A DNA stretch of 64,000 bases from a virus. The stretch covers positions 1 through 64,000 of IMG/VR virus record IMGVR_UViG_3300046352_000123; one strand, 5' to 3'. A program made the translations under genes and the position numbers. The stretch's first letter is position 1. Each line of letters opens with the position of its first letter. Positions 1-4,862 of this stretch are shown here, in pieces. The notes below the pieces were generated by a model that saw only the letters and a list, made by a program, of their open reading frames with translations, was not told where the DNA came from and ran no database searches.

Positions 1-16
1 ATTAAAACCCACCGAC

Positions 17-346
17 ATGAGTCTCAAGGAGAACCTGATAACCATCTGGAAAAATAAAGGCCAGATCCTGGAAGGGATCACCAACAATATCTTCAGAAAA
101 GAAGATGTGGAAGCAGTGGCTCAGGTACGTATGAATATCTGCCAGGGTTGTACCCTCTATGATTTTGTAGGTACCGGTTGCATGGCTCCTGGAACGCAGC
201 CTTGCTGTGACCAGACCAGGGGTGGATGTGGATGCTCTCTGAGTTTTAAGACCAGATCACTGTCCAGTGATTGTCCCAAAGGAAAATGGGAGGCCGTTAT
301 GACCCAGGAACAGGAAGATGCTTTAAACATTAAACTGGGTATGTAA
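17..346 (+). CDS. Cys-rich small protein, putative metal-binding
   Basis: This 109-residue protein of unknown function has an N-terminal helical part followed by a cysteine-dense half. The cysteines fall in CQGC, then CM, PCC, GGCGCSL and DCPKGKW clusters, which suggests one or two bound zinc ions or a similar metal site. The layout resembles small phage proteins of unknown function that carry a CGCxL...K(T)RS...CPxGKW signature. It is the first gene of a run of overlapping genes: its TAA stop overlaps the ATG of the next gene. No catalytic motif is visible. That it is a real gene is well supported by the operon fit; its role is not. Confidence 0.75.
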   Translation: MSLKENLITIWKNKGQILEGITNNIFRKEDVEAVAQVRMNICQGCTLYDFVGTGCMAPGTQPCCDQTRGGCGCSLSFKTRSLSSDCPKGKWEAVMTQEQEDALNIKLGM

Positions 347-669
347 TGATGATTGAACTCATCATATCACATCCTATCTACAAGACCAAAACGGTCTATG
401 AGAAACATGGAGAGGATGAGTTCCCTGAGGAGCGTCAGGTATTGGTGAGAGAAATCTCCATACGCAAATGGTTTCACAGAGACGCCATTACCTCTATAGA
501 GGAATATGTAGGTAAGAATAACCGGGTAAATAAAAAGCGCAGCATGGTCTATGACCGCTTCAGCTCCCGGTTTTATGTAACCTTTCATTCTATAGATGAA
601 TTACTAACGAGGATAGATAAACCAAAACAACAAATAGGTTTTAGTCATGGCAATAATTTTCATACCTGA
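346..669 (+). CDS. Hypothetical protein, 107 aa
   Basis: I do not recognise this protein. It is basic and mixed alpha/beta in appearance, with a central RKWFHRDAITSIEEYVGKN segment. It starts in the stop codon of the preceding gene (TAATG), with a second in-frame ATG three bases later. Its last 23 bases overlap the start of the nuclease gene, so the three are probably co-translated. Its function may be linked to DNA metabolism because of the neighbouring nuclease, but that is inference from position only. Confidence 0.65.
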   Translation: MMIELIISHPIYKTKTVYEKHGEDEFPEERQVLVREISIRKWFHRDAITSIEEYVGKNNRVNKKRSMVYDRFSSRFYVTFHSIDELLTRIDKPKQQIGFSHGNNFHT

Positions 670-1483
670 CAAACACGAGTATAAGAGCATTGATGAAGAG
701 CCTATAAACTGGCTAAGCGTAACTACGCTGGTAGGTTATTTTAAGCAGCCTTTTGATGCACAGAGCATGTCTGAGAAGAGTGCCAAGAACAAGCGAAGCA
801 AATGGTACGGTATGACCCCTGGCGATATCCGGGATGCCTGGAAGTCAGAAGCGCTTAGAGCCACTACATTGGGTACCTGGTACCACAATCAACGTGAGAG
901 TGATATCTGTGAGCTAAGCACGATGACCAAAGACGGTATTGAAGTACCGGTGTTCAAACCTGTGGAGATTGACGGCATCAAGTATGCTCCTGCACAGAAG
1001 CTTGTAGATGGCGTTTATCCTGAGCACATGGTGTTTTTAAAGTCTGCCGGTATCTGTGGTCAGAGTGACTACGTGGATGTGGTTAATTCCAAAATCAATA
1101 TCCTGGACTACAAGACCAACAAAGAGATTAAAACAGAGAGCTTTAAGAACTGGGAAGGTATTTCACAGAAAATGAAGGGGCCCCTGGCTCATTTAGATGA
1201 CTGTAATTTTATGCACTACGCCTTACAGCTCTCTACGTACATGTACATTATCCAAAAGCATAACCATAAACTGGACCCAGGTCAAATGACTTTGCACCAC
1301 GTCAAGTTTGAAGAAGCCGGTAAAGATAAGTACGACAACCCCATAGCCGCCCGTGATTGCAACGGTGATCCTATTGTGGCTGATGTTATTCCGTATGATG
1401 TTCCATATCTGAAAAGTGAGGTGATTAACATGATTAGTTACCTGCATGACTTCAGAGAAAAGATTGTGAAAAGCAAAAAATGA
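647..1483 (+). CDS. PD-(D/E)XK superfamily nuclease
   Basis: This 278-residue protein is a likely metal-dependent exonuclease or endonuclease for phage recombination, repair or DNA processing. The active-site signature is readable in order: YPEHMVF (Glu near residue 126), GQSDYVD (Asp 141 or 144), the core strand ILDYKTN (Asp 154, Lys 156), and the downstream helix YALQLSTYMY (Gln near 194) typical of the RecB/Cas4-like branch. An upstream GTWYH (His near 80) fits the accessory His seen in exonuclease members. It overlaps the previous gene by 23 bases and the next by 4 (ATGA). PD-(D/E)XK nucleases are common in crAss-like phages. The superfamily is well supported; the exact substrate is unknown. 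Confidence 0.82.
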   Translation: MAIIFIPDKHEYKSIDEEPINWLSVTTLVGYFKQPFDAQSMSEKSAKNKRSKWYGMTPGDIRDAWKSEALRATTLGTWYHNQRESDICELSTMTKDGIEVPVFKPVEIDGIKYAPAQKLVDGVYPEHMVFLKSAGICGQSDYVDVVNSKINILDYKTNKEIKTESFKNWEGISQKMKGPLAHLDDCNFMHYALQLSTYMYIIQKHNHKLDPGQMTLHHVKFEEAGKDKYDNPIAARDCNGDPIVADVIPYDVPYLKSEVINMISYLHDFREKIVKSKK

Positions 1484-1989
1484 GAAAGCCCTATTTAATT
1501 GACCGTGATTTTGAATATACCTTGCTAAAAAAATTAGCAGGGGAACTCCACAAAAAATACCCGGAAGTCAATGCTTCAAATACCCTGGTGATCAACGTGT
1601 CGCCTGATTACAGCTCTATGGTGTCTATGTTTATGGCCCATCAGCTTTCTCATGAAGGGGAGATGTGTGATTTAGAACACGTAGAGGTTCCTTATCCTAA
1701 ACAGGATTTCTCTCCATTTGAATACAGGCTTAGAGTCAAGTTTCAGGAAGCAAGAAAGAACTACAAGCATGTGGTGCTCTGTGAGGCAGGAATCATCCGT
1801 GGATTTAACTACATGTGGATTACACAAGTGCTAAAAGAATTATTACCAGAAGGAACTCAGGTAATCACCACAGCGTTATGTGAAAATCTGGGAAGTAATT
1901 TTAAAAGTGACGTGGTTGGGCATTATTACGATGATCAGACACAGGATTTGACTTTTTACTTTGAGGAGTATAACAAGCACTGGGACTAA
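1480..1989 (+). CDS. Conserved phage protein, possible phosphoribosyltransferase-like fold
   Basis: This is a 169-residue protein with a hydrophobic strand and loop VVLCEAGIIRGFNYMW at about residues 90-105, followed by VITTALCEN and an aromatic C-terminus (DLTFYFEEYNKHW). The alternation of a buried strand, an acidic turn and a glycine loop is loosely reminiscent of type I phosphoribosyltransferases. I cannot see a convincing PRPP motif, so the function stays open. The start overlaps the nuclease stop by ATGA and the stop overlaps the next start by TAATG. This tight coupling suggests it works with, or is expressed together with, the nuclease and the following 171-residue protein. Confidence 0.6.
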   Translation: MRKPYLIDRDFEYTLLKKLAGELHKKYPEVNASNTLVINVSPDYSSMVSMFMAHQLSHEGEMCDLEHVEVPYPKQDFSPFEYRLRVKFQEARKNYKHVVLCEAGIIRGFNYMWITQVLKELLPEGTQVITTALCENLGSNFKSDVVGHYYDDQTQDLTFYFEEYNKHWD

Positions 1990-2504
1990 TGGTAAGATTA
2001 TTTGACATAGCTAGTGGCAAAGTAGTGCCATCTGAGCATTGCTATACGCTAAGCTTCCTAAATACTATTCTGGAATCTTACGACAAAGAGGAGGCCACAA
2101 AGATCATGACCTACCTGTTTTACATGAGCTGCCCTAGCCCGGATCTCAATCCATACTTTGACACCCCAGAGCAGGACAAGGAAGACCTTATATTAAGGGA
2201 TATTGCCGCTGAGTTTTCTACAGAGGATGAAATGATCATCTATGCACTAAAGAGATGCAGACAGCTCTATGAAACGCCTACATACAGGGCTTATATTGGT
2301 ATGAAGAGTATGCTTGACCGTTTGGCTCACTATATGGAGATTACACCTATTGAGCATGGACGTGATGGAAATATTACTGCTATTGTAAATGCTGCTTCCA
2401 AGTTTGAACAGATCAGACAAAGCTTCAAGGGTACACTAAGAGACTTAGAAGAAGAACAGTCCTCACAGGTTCGAGGAGGACAGAATTTAGCGTACGATAC
2501 CTAG
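1989..2504 (+). CDS. Conserved crAss-like-type protein, 171 aa
   Basis: This acidic, largely helical protein is of a type I associate with crAss-like phages, where it often sits close to the packaging genes. Readable landmarks are FDIASGKVVPSEHCYTL at the N-terminus, an acidic AEFSTEDEMI stretch, the central helix YIGMKSMLDRLAHYMEITP, and a C-terminal SFKGTLRDLEEEQ with RGGQNLAYD. No enzymatic motif is visible. A small-terminase-like or assembly role is possible from size, helicity and position before the terminase block, but it is not shown by the sequence. The start overlaps the preceding stop (TAATG), and the gene ends six bases before the first tRNA-like structure. Confidence 0.7.
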   Translation: MVRLFDIASGKVVPSEHCYTLSFLNTILESYDKEEATKIMTYLFYMSCPSPDLNPYFDTPEQDKEDLILRDIAAEFSTEDEMIIYALKRCRQLYETPTYRAYIGMKSMLDRLAHYMEITPIEHGRDGNITAIVNAASKFEQIRQSFKGTLRDLEEEQSSQVRGGQNLAYDT

Positions 2505-2509
2505 TATAC

Positions 2510-2654
2510 TGTAGTGTGATGAAATTGGCAGACGTGCCCTCCTGTCTCGGGGGTGTGGAGCTACTGATAAACGTAGGATAAAGGGTTGACCACAAATAGC
2601 GCGCAATGTCCTATAGCTAAAGTCCACTTGGAGGTTCGAATCCTTCCGCTACAG
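2510..2654 (+). tRNA. Oversized class II tRNA-like gene (about 145 nt), identity uncertain
   Basis: A 7-bp acceptor (TGTAGTG with CGCTACA, one G-U pair) encloses a Leu-like D region (AAATTGGCAGA), an anticodon stem CCCTC/GGGGG with loop CTGTCTC, and a canonical T-arm (GGAGG, loop TTCGAAT, CCTTC). The loop would give anticodon GUC, with a U at position 37 instead of a purine, which is odd. About 75 bases lie between the anticodon stem and the T-arm, where a class II tRNA has 15-20. They contain nested stems GTGGA/TCCAC and TAGGA/TCCTA. It could be a tRNA with an expanded variable arm, a tRNA with an inserted element, or a decayed tRNA. Confidence 0.45.
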
Positions 2655-2670
2655 CAAAAAGTAGTAAACA

Positions 2671-2859
2671 ATGAAGAGAAGAAACTTTTTATCAAACCTG
2701 GGGGCTTTAGCAGCCTTGAGTGTATTACCCGAGCAAAAAAGGCAGATGCCTGAAGAGCGTATGCGCATTACTGCCAGTGGAAAATTAACCATATCTACAA
2801 CAGGTAATGTAGGTACAGGAACTAATACTCCGGCTTATAAGTTTGAATTAAGGGGATGA
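2671..2859 (+). CDS. 62-aa ORF: Tat-like leader joined to a tail-fibre stalk fragment
   Basis: The ORF lies inside the tRNA cluster. It begins with KRRNFLSNLGALAALSVL, which has the RRxFL pattern and hydrophobic stretch of a twin-arginine signal peptide. From about residue 28 it reads ERMRITASGKL and then GNVGTGTNTPAYKFELRG, the shallow repeat of phage fibre stalks that recurs in the fibre genes of this window (GNVGIGTTTP). It is far too short to be a fibre. It may be a remnant created by recombination, or a small secreted or attached protein. The stop overlaps the 5' end of the next tRNA-like structure. Real expression is uncertain. Confidence 0.4.
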   Translation: MKRRNFLSNLGALAALSVLPEQKRQMPEERMRITASGKLTISTTGNVGTGTNTPAYKFELRG

Positions 2860-2926
2860 CGGGTTTTGGTGCTTCTGATTAAAACCGGGTAGCACGGTAA
2901 CGTGGGTTCGACTCCCACCGTCTCCA
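2854..2926 (+). tRNA. Non-canonical tRNA-like sequence, identity unassigned
   Basis: The 3' half is a clean tRNA end: T-stem GTGGG, loop TTCGACT, CCCAC, then CGTCTCC and A, followed by CA. The 5' acceptor strand GGATGACG pairs with it only if one T is bulged. A normal D-arm is absent. Instead there is a perfect GGTTTT/AAAACC hairpin with a 13-base loop, followed by a short ACCG/CGGT stem with loop GGTAGCA that lacks the invariant U33. The total length is normal for a tRNA. It is either a strongly divergent tRNA or a decayed one; I cannot assign an amino acid. Confidence 0.35.
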
Positions 2927-2932
2927 CAAAAT

Positions 2933-3018
2933 AGAGAGTTACCCAAGTTGGTGAAGGGGCCTCACTGCTAACGAGGTAGGGTGTTACAGCCGCGAGAGTT
3001 CGAGCCTCTCACTCTCTA
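2933..3018 (+). tRNA. tRNA-Ser (GCU)
   Basis: This is a class II tRNA. The acceptor AGAGAGT pairs perfectly with ACTCTCT, with discriminator A. The T-arm is GAGAG, loop TTCGAGC, CTCTC. The anticodon loop CTGCTAA gives GCU (2967-2969), reading AGC/AGU serine codons. The anticodon stem CCTCA/CGAGG has one A-C mismatch next to the loop. The long variable arm expected for tRNA-Ser is present. CCA is not fully encoded (CA follows the discriminator). Confidence 0.85.
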
Positions 3019-3023
3019 CAAAT

Positions 3024-3097
3024 AGAGATATAGCTCAGTTGGTTAGAGCACTGATCTGATACGTCAGTGGCCATAGGTTCGAGTCCTATTATCTCTA
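3024..3097 (+). tRNA. tRNA-Ile (GAU)
   Basis: Canonical cloverleaf: acceptor AGAGATA/TATCTCT with discriminator A, D-arm GCTCAGTTGGTTAGAGC, and anticodon stem CTGAT/GTCAG (one U-G pair) with loop CTGATAC, giving GAU at 3058-3060. The T-arm loop is TTCGAGT. It starts five bases after tRNA-Ser, so the two are probably processed from one transcript. Confidence 0.93.
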
Positions 3098-3130
3098 CTG
3101 AATCTGTCCAAGCGCGAAAGTAGGCAGGCA

Positions 3131-3157
3131 GTTGACATCCAGGAATAGACTGGAGTA
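3131..3157 (+). other. Spacer hairpin between tRNA-Ile and tRNA-Trp
   Basis: The 61-base spacer before tRNA-Trp contains a TCCAG/CTGGA hairpin with the 7-base loop GAATAGA. It resembles an anticodon arm but lacks U33, and no acceptor or T-arm surrounds it. It is possibly a processing signal or the remains of a tRNA. Low confidence. Confidence 0.3.
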
Positions 3158-3158
3158 C

Positions 3159-3229
3159 GCGTCTTTGGTGCAATGGTAGCATAGCGGTCTCCAAAACCGT
3201 TGGTAGAGGTTCGAATCCTTTAGGACGTG
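3159..3229 (+). tRNA. tRNA-Trp (CCA)
   Basis: Acceptor GCGTCTT pairs with AGGACGT using two G-U pairs; discriminator G is followed by CA. The anticodon stem is GCGGT/ACCGT with loop CTCCAAA, giving CCA at 3191-3193. The T-arm is AGAGG, loop TTCGAAT, CCTTT. All invariant positions checked are present. At 71 nt it is slightly short in the D region. Confidence 0.88.
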
Positions 3230-3238
3230 CAATGATTA

Positions 3239-3285
3239 ATATATTAGCCATTAACCCCTGTTTTTGGGCATAATGTCTAATATAT
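3239..3285 (+). other. Long hairpin between tRNA-Trp and tRNA-Thr
   Basis: The outer stem ATATATTAG/CTAATATAT (9 bp), an inner CATTA/TAATG stem and a CCC/GGG stem stack into one 47-base hairpin with a T-rich tip. It fills most of the spacer between two tRNAs. It has no T-run after it, so an RNA-processing or stabilising role is more likely than termination. This is inference from folding by eye. Confidence 0.6.
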
Positions 3286-3294
3286 GCGACATAA

Positions 3295-3368
3295 GCTTCC
3301 TTAGCTCAGCTGGCCAGAGCTCCTGATTTGTAATCAAGTGGTCGTAGGTTCGAATCCTACAGGAAGCT
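3295..3368 (+). tRNA. tRNA-Thr (UGU)
   Basis: Acceptor GCTTCCT/AGGAAGC is perfect, discriminator T. D-arm GCTCAGCTGGCCAGAGC. Anticodon loop TTTGTAA gives UGU at 3329-3331, with a stem CCTGA/TCAAG that has one C-A mismatch. The T-arm is GTAGG, loop TTCGAAT, CCTAC. Confidence 0.9.
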
Positions 3369-3370
3369 CT

Positions 3371-3495
3371 AAAGAGATGGTTGAAGCTGTAGTTAGCACA
3401 CCTCTGATAATGGTGATTACACTGAAAAAAGGTTTATAGTAAGTGTAAGTAAAATCAGGCTAATCAGAAACCTTGAAAGACCCGCAGTCTCTTTA
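3371..3495 (+). other. tRNA-like 5' half with long insertion, no T-arm (possible tRNA remnant)
   Basis: AAAGAGA at 3371 and TCTCTTT at 3488 could form a perfect 7-bp acceptor. A D-like region and an anticodon-like arm follow (CACC/GGTG around loop CTGATAA, which would read GAU). The 3' part lacks a recognisable T-arm and instead holds a TTACACT/AGTGTAA hairpin and an AAGGTTT/AAACCTT pairing. At about 125 nt it is oversized, like the structure at 2510. It may be a decayed or interrupted tRNA. Confidence 0.3.
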
Positions 3496-3498
3496 ACT

Positions 3499-3580
3499 GC
3501 TCCCGTGGTGGAATTGGTAGACACGCCAGACTTAGGATCTGGTGTCGCAAGATGTGTCAGTTCGAGTCTGACTGGGAGTA
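3499..3580 (+). tRNA. tRNA-Leu (UAG)
   Basis: Class II tRNA with acceptor GCTCCCG/TGGGAGT (terminal G-U pairs) and discriminator A. D-loop GAATTGGTAGA is typical for Leu. The anticodon stem CCAGA/TCTGG is perfect with loop CTTAGGA, giving UAG at 3533-3535. A normal-size variable arm and T-loop TTCGAGT are present. It is a good internal comparison for the oversized Leu-like structure at 2510. Confidence 0.93.
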
Positions 3581-3584
3581 CTAG

Positions 3585-3611
3585 CAAAACTTGTAAAAGC
3601 TGCAAGTTTTG
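3585..3611 (+). other. Intergenic hairpin between tRNA-Leu and tRNA-Tyr
   Basis: CAAAACTTG and CAAGTTTTG form a perfect 9-bp stem with a 9-base loop in the gap between two tRNAs. The T-rich 3' arm makes it somewhat terminator-like, but the cluster continues directly afterwards. A processing signal is the likelier reading. Confidence 0.5.
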
Positions 3612-3615
3612 ATAC

Positions 3616-3698
3616 TGAAAGGTGGGTGAGTGGCTAAAACCGGCAGACTGTAAATCTGCTCTCTTCGGGGTACGGGGGTTCGAATCCCTCTCTTTCAA
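3616..3698 (+). tRNA. tRNA-Tyr (GUA)
   Basis: Class II tRNA. Acceptor TGAAAGG/TCTTTCA (one G-U), discriminator A. Anticodon stem GCAGA/TCTGC is perfect with loop CTGTAAA, giving GUA at 3650-3652. The long variable arm contains a TTCG-capped stem. T-arm loop is TTCGAAT. Confidence 0.93.
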
Positions 3699-3703
3699 CA
3701 CAA

Positions 3704-3776
3704 GTAGGAATGGGTGAGCGGTTTAGCCCTCTGTTTGCAAAACAGGTGCACGGCGGTTCGAATCCGTCTTCCTACT
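3704..3776 (+). tRNA. tRNA-Cys (GCA)
   Basis: Acceptor GTAGGAA/TTCCTAC is perfect, discriminator T (U73 is the expected identity element for tRNA-Cys). Anticodon stem TCTGT/ACAGG with loop TTGCAAA gives GCA at 3737-3739. T-loop is TTCGAAT. It is the last member of the cluster, 29 bases before the anti-defence genes. Confidence 0.92.
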
Positions 3777-3805
3777 CTAAGTGCCATATACTAAACACCA
3801 ACACT

Positions 3806-4072
3806 ATGACAAACCAAGTTTACACTGATTTAGAACCTTTACCACAACCAACCTTTGGTCAAAAGTTAGTAGGATACACCTTCAATCCTTCGGGGGATCC
3901 TAAAGTAGCCAGGGCAAAAGAATTATGTGCTGAACTAGCTGACCTGGTATACGAGGGCAACGAAAATCTGGTACTTAATAACTCAGTAAAGCATCACCTA
4001 CTTCACCACACTTACGGAGAGATCCTCAATGCACAAATGAATGTAGTGAAAATCCTGACTTTGAAGGAGTAA
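3806..4072 (+). CDS. Acb2/Tad1-like cyclic-nucleotide sponge (putative anti-CBASS/anti-Thoeris)
   Basis: This 88-residue protein looks like the small helical-hairpin family of phage sponges (Acb2/Tad1) that bind cyclic oligonucleotide or ADP-ribose-type immune signals and block CBASS or Thoeris. Visible features are the N-terminal core VGYTFNPSGDPKV (NPSG motif), a first helix KELCAELADLV, and a second helix ending in AQMNVVKILTL, matching the family pattern of NPS...A..I D...A..M..VK..T. I chose ATG 3806 because the longer frame from 3710 would begin inside tRNA-Cys. Its TAA overlaps the ATG of a Tad2-like gene, so the two form one cassette. The call rests on remembered family patterns, not on a search. 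Confidence 0.62.
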   Translation: MTNQVYTDLEPLPQPTFGQKLVGYTFNPSGDPKVARAKELCAELADLVYEGNENLVLNNSVKHHLLHHTYGEILNAQMNVVKILTLKE

Positions 4073-4284
4073 TGAATTTTGGAGAAGTGCTGGAGCAGAT
4101 GCTTTTTGGGCATAAAATGCGAAGACCAGATTGGAAGCCTGATACTTACATCAAGCTTTATATCACTCCAGTAAATGGGGTGGGATTTGAAAAGAAAATT
4201 TACAAGTGCGACCAGTATTCCAAGAGTATTTATGTGAATGCTGACGATGACCTTTTAGCTAATGACTGGGAAATTTATGAATGA
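4072..4284 (+). CDS. Tad2-like protein (DUF2829), putative anti-Thoeris
   Basis: The 70-residue protein has the DUF2829/Tad2 layout. It starts FGEVLEQMLFGHKMRRPDW (compare FxEALexlkxGkkvxRxgW), has a short beta core IKLYI...KKIYKC, and ends DDDLLANDWEIYE (the diagnostic D(L/M)LAxDWE end). Tad2 proteins sequester the signalling molecule made by Thoeris defence; some also bind cyclic dinucleotides. The start overlaps the stop of the Acb2/Tad1-like gene, and the stop region overlaps the next gene by eight bases. Length is typical. Family assignment is strong by pattern; the bound ligand is unknown. Confidence 0.8.
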   Translation: MNFGEVLEQMLFGHKMRRPDWKPDTYIKLYITPVNGVGFEKKIYKCDQYSKSIYVNADDDLLANDWEIYE

Positions 4285-4477
4285 AGAAATCCAACAACAT
4301 GTCTTTCACTTTAACCCGTACACCAAACAATGGGCTTGTGTACACCGGGATTTTTACATGCAATACCTCAATGGTAATGCCCCGTATGACAGTGTAGTCT
4401 ACGCCAAAACTATAAATCCACTCTTGTCCATGTTTACTGATGACGGTTCGCAAAAAGAAAGTACAGAGAAGAGCTAA
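4277..4477 (+). CDS. Hypothetical protein, 66 aa
   Basis: A small protein with an aromatic, His-rich N-terminal half (HFNPYTKQWACVHRDFYMQY) and a hydrophilic tail. I prefer ATG 4277 to the earlier ATG 4262 because it gives the short ATGAATGA overlap typical here. I do not recognise a function. It lies between two anti-defence candidates and a metallopeptidase, so a counter-defence role is possible by association only. The 3' end overlaps the next gene by 38 bases. Confidence 0.55.
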   Translation: MNEEIQQHVFHFNPYTKQWACVHRDFYMQYLNGNAPYDSVVYAKTINPLLSMFTDDGSQKESTEKS

Positions 4478-4862
4478 AAAATGCTTCACTGTTATTGGTT
4501 TACCTATTTACGGGGGCTATGTAACAGTCTCCATAAACCAGACAGATGCAGAGTTTATCCGGTCCTACATGAAAATATGGGACAGGGCAGACAAACAGGC
4601 TGCACAGTCAGCATGTGATCTTGTAGCCCAGCAGATTGTCCAGGAACAAGGCAAGACCGCACATATCCAGGGTAATGTAATTATCCGCATGTACAGCGAC
4701 CTCAAAGATCCCAGAGATTATAACACCCTGGTACATGAACTCTTTCATGCTACAGACTTTATCCTGGATTACCGGGGGTTAACATTGGTGGACGGATCAG
4801 ATGAAGCTTATGCTTACCTGATAGGCTACCTGATGGAAAAAACTATGGAAGCATACCTATGA
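4440..4862 (+). CDS. Small zinc metallopeptidase-like protein (HELFH)
   Basis: This 140-residue protein has a basic N-terminus (VRKKKVQRRAKK) and a gluzincin-type active site. The motif is HELFH (His 99, Glu 100, His 103) in LVHELFHATDFIL, followed about 19 residues later by DGSDEAYAYLIGYLME, where Glu 122 is the likely third zinc ligand. The size matches single-domain phage peptidases with the same HExxH...DEAYAYL layout. It ends four bases into the terminase gene (ATGA overlap), so it is co-expressed with packaging. It might process a virion protein or act on a host protein; the substrate is not evident. Confidence 0.72.
   Translation: MTVRKKKVQRRAKKCFTVIGLPIYGGYVTVSINQTDAEFIRSYMKIWDRADKQAAQSACDLVAQQIVQEQGKTAHIQGNVIIRMYSDLKDPRDYNTLVHELFHATDFILDYRGLTLVDGSDEAYAYLIGYLMEKTMEAYL

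Noticed and set aside
1480-1989. Phosphoribosyltransferase assignment for the 169-aa protein
   Set aside because: The strand and glycine-turn pattern is suggestive, but no PRPP-binding motif is present, so it is only mentioned as a possible fold.
3009-3701. Reverse-strand ORFs across the tRNA cluster (80 and 94 codons)
   Set aside because: They are antisense to confident tRNAs, and their peptides (for example ERDSNPR and similar) are the typical false translations of tRNA complements.
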